A DNA stretch of 5,752 nt from Acidobacteriota bacterium (GTDB lineage Bacteria > Acidobacteriota > Terriglobia > UBA7540). The notes beneath the pieces are model-generated. The model was given only the letters and a program-made list of their open reading frames with translations, made no database searches and was not told the origin of the DNA. The number at the start of each line of letters is the position of its first letter. Position 1 is the stretch's first letter. The stretch lies in assembly GCA_021827245.1 (NCBI GenBank), contig JAKAWN010000429.1, positions 1 through 5,752 on the forward strand. The letters are read 5' to 3'. Both the position numbers and the translations under genes were made by a program. This document shows positions 4,649-5,752 of this stretch, in pieces.

Positions 4649-5752
4649 ATGCCAAACTCGCACTTGTTCCGAAAATCATACAAATCTGCGTCGGTGGCGC
4701 TGGTCGTTTTTTTCATGATTTCGGCAACTAGCTGTAGAACAACGGATAAGGAAAGTAGCGCGGGAGAACAGCTTCCATCATGTAAGGTTTGGCCATCCGA
4801 GCCGCCAGCCGGCTGTCCCTTTCAGAAATCCACGCAGATCACAGGTGTCTGTTTCACCGGGAAACACATTCGATATGCACATGCGGACACGTGGTATCCA
4901 ACCTGGGCATCAAATGGCCATCTCTACTCGCCGTGGACAGATGGGACGGTGAATGGGGTACGTTCAAGCTCGGCTGGACCGGACGCCACCACCGGCTATG
5001 CCACCATCCTAGGGGACAACCCCTTAAAGCTCCGCATCGTCGACCCGGGTGTTTACCCGGGCGACCCCGCTCCCTATGGAGGACGATATCCTTGTGGCAG
5101 CCTTGTCTACGACGGCGTATGGTATTACGGAACGTATTGTCTGATGGACTCCGATGGAAACCCCGGCAAAGGGCTCAACTGGGACATCCTGGGCCCCTTC
5201 GTAGGATTTCGCTATTCCACCGATTCCGGCCGAACGTGGCACGACACCCCCCACACCCCCCTTCATCCCCTCTTTCCCGAACCGAGAAAGCCCGGCGGCG
5301 ACGTCAGGATCGGCTCACCACATTTTGTGGATTTCGGGAAAAACATGGAGTATTCCCCTGATGGCCGGGCGTATCTGGTTGGACAGGGAGCGACTAATCC
5401 CGATCCTGAGCCCCGACCAGCTAACCTCAGTTGGATCACCGGCGACCAGATTTATATGGTGCGCGTTCGGCCCAGCATTCAGAACATGAATGACCGGTCG
5501 AAGTACGAGTATTTCGGCGGGTTGGACGTATTTGGAAATCCGATCTGGACGCATGACTATTCCATGAGCAAGCCTCTGGTGGACTGGAACAACAACTGTG
5601 GCTGCGTCACGATGACTTATGACGCGCCATTGAAGAGATACCTGATGTGCATCACCAACGGTGCTAACACTATCTCGCGATTTGACACTTACATCCTGGA
5701 ATCAGAGCAGATCACAGGACCGTGGAAGCTCTTCGTCTACATGCACCATTTT
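4649..5752 (+). CDS. Surface lipoprotein with sialidase-type Asp-box beta-propeller (3' truncated by window)
   Basis: At least 368 residues are encoded without a stop, so the C-terminus lies beyond the window. The N-terminus is a lipoprotein signal: a basic start, hydrophobic SVALVVFFMI, then SATSC with C29 as the likely lipidated cysteine (Ala at -3, Ser at -1, slightly off consensus). The mature part has blade-like beta segments. DTWYPTW and SPWTDG hold acidic residues D80 and D98, and STDSGRTW at 190-197 exactly matches the S-x-D-x-G-x-T-W Asp-box of sialidases and other BNR proteins. GGDVRIGSPHF follows with D218, then WNNNCGC and YDAPLKRYLMC near 313-334. Eight further cysteines (45, 56, 68, 149, 164, 317, 319, 334) suggest disulfides in an exported protein. 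I cannot name the family firmly; a DUF4185-like or GH43/sialidase-like five- or six-bladed propeller is plausible. Function as a glycan hydrolase or binding protein is inferred from the fold signals and the glycosidase gene upstream. Confidence 0.8.
   Translation, partial: MPNSHLFRKSYKSASVALVVFFMISATSCRTTDKESSAGEQLPSCKVWPSEPPAGCPFQKSTQITGVCFTGKHIRYAHADTWYPTWASNGHLYSPWTDGTVNGVRSSSAGPDATTGYATILGDNPLKLRIVDPGVYPGDPAPYGGRYPCGSLVYDGVWYYGTYCLMDSDGNPGKGLNWDILGPFVGFRYSTDSGRTWHDTPHTPLHPLFPEPRKPGGDVRIGSPHFVDFGKNMEYSPDGRAYLVGQGATNPDPEPRPANLSWITGDQIYMVRVRPSIQNMNDRSKYEYFGGLDVFGNPIWTHDYSMSKPLVDWNNNCGCVTMTYDAPLKRYLMCITNGANTISRFDTYILESEQITGPWKLFVYMHHF

Noticed and set aside
4789..5361. 190-codon + strand frame
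   Set aside because: It is in a different frame from the lipoprotein gene, which has a strong ribosome binding site, lipobox and Asp-box. The 190-codon translation is Arg/His/Pro-rich and shows no family signal.
1..5752. CRISPR array, tRNA, rRNA, or intact insertion sequence
   Set aside because: No regularly spaced direct repeats, no cloverleaf or rRNA-like segments, and no transposase pattern were seen on either strand by eye.

Overview
All recognisable genes in this window lie on the + strand. The window looks like a bacterial chromosome fragment. A PIB-type copper ATPase sits next to a secreted GH63/MGH1-like glycosidase and a surface lipoprotein with a sialidase-type Asp-box. That mix, together with moderately high GC and good AGGAG-type ribosome binding sites, fits a soil Acidobacteriota-like genome. 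This taxonomic guess is inference only; no rRNA or marker gene is present.

Layout. (1) Positions 1-1674 hold the C-terminal part of a Cu(+)-exporting P1B-ATPase (CopA type), cut by the window start. Its reading frame is open to base 1, so the GTG at 37 is not the real start. It ends at a nested inverted repeat (1672-1749) that may act as a terminator. (2) Positions 1675-2787, about 1.1 kb, hold no intact gene. This stretch contains a degraded fragment resembling the N-terminal region of DUF2779/PD-(D/E)XK nuclease-like proteins (about 2020-2334). It also contains two CRP/FNR-like dyads (1777-1792 and a consensus-perfect one at 2311-2326). A TTGACA box follows, then a 17-bp operator-like palindrome (2346-2362) and a second 17-bp palindrome (2526-2542). 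(3) Positions 2788-4521 encode a complete secreted glycoside hydrolase of the GH63/GH37-like (MGH1-type) (alpha/alpha)6-barrel class, with the likely catalytic Asp and Glu in place. (4) Positions 4649-5752 encode the N-terminal 368 residues of a lipoprotein with a predicted beta-propeller carrying a perfect Asp-box. The gene runs off the window end without a stop.

Working together. The last two genes are co-oriented, 127 bp apart, both exported, and both of carbohydrate-acting type. They plausibly form a small glycan-processing locus. The copper ATPase is probably functionally unrelated and separated from them by a decayed, regulator-site-rich stretch. No CRISPR array, tRNA, rRNA or intact mobile element was found. 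The most interesting points are the compact regulatory cassette with no intact cognate gene, the nuclease-family remnant, and the glycosidase/Asp-box lipoprotein pair, whose substrate cannot be read from the sequence.
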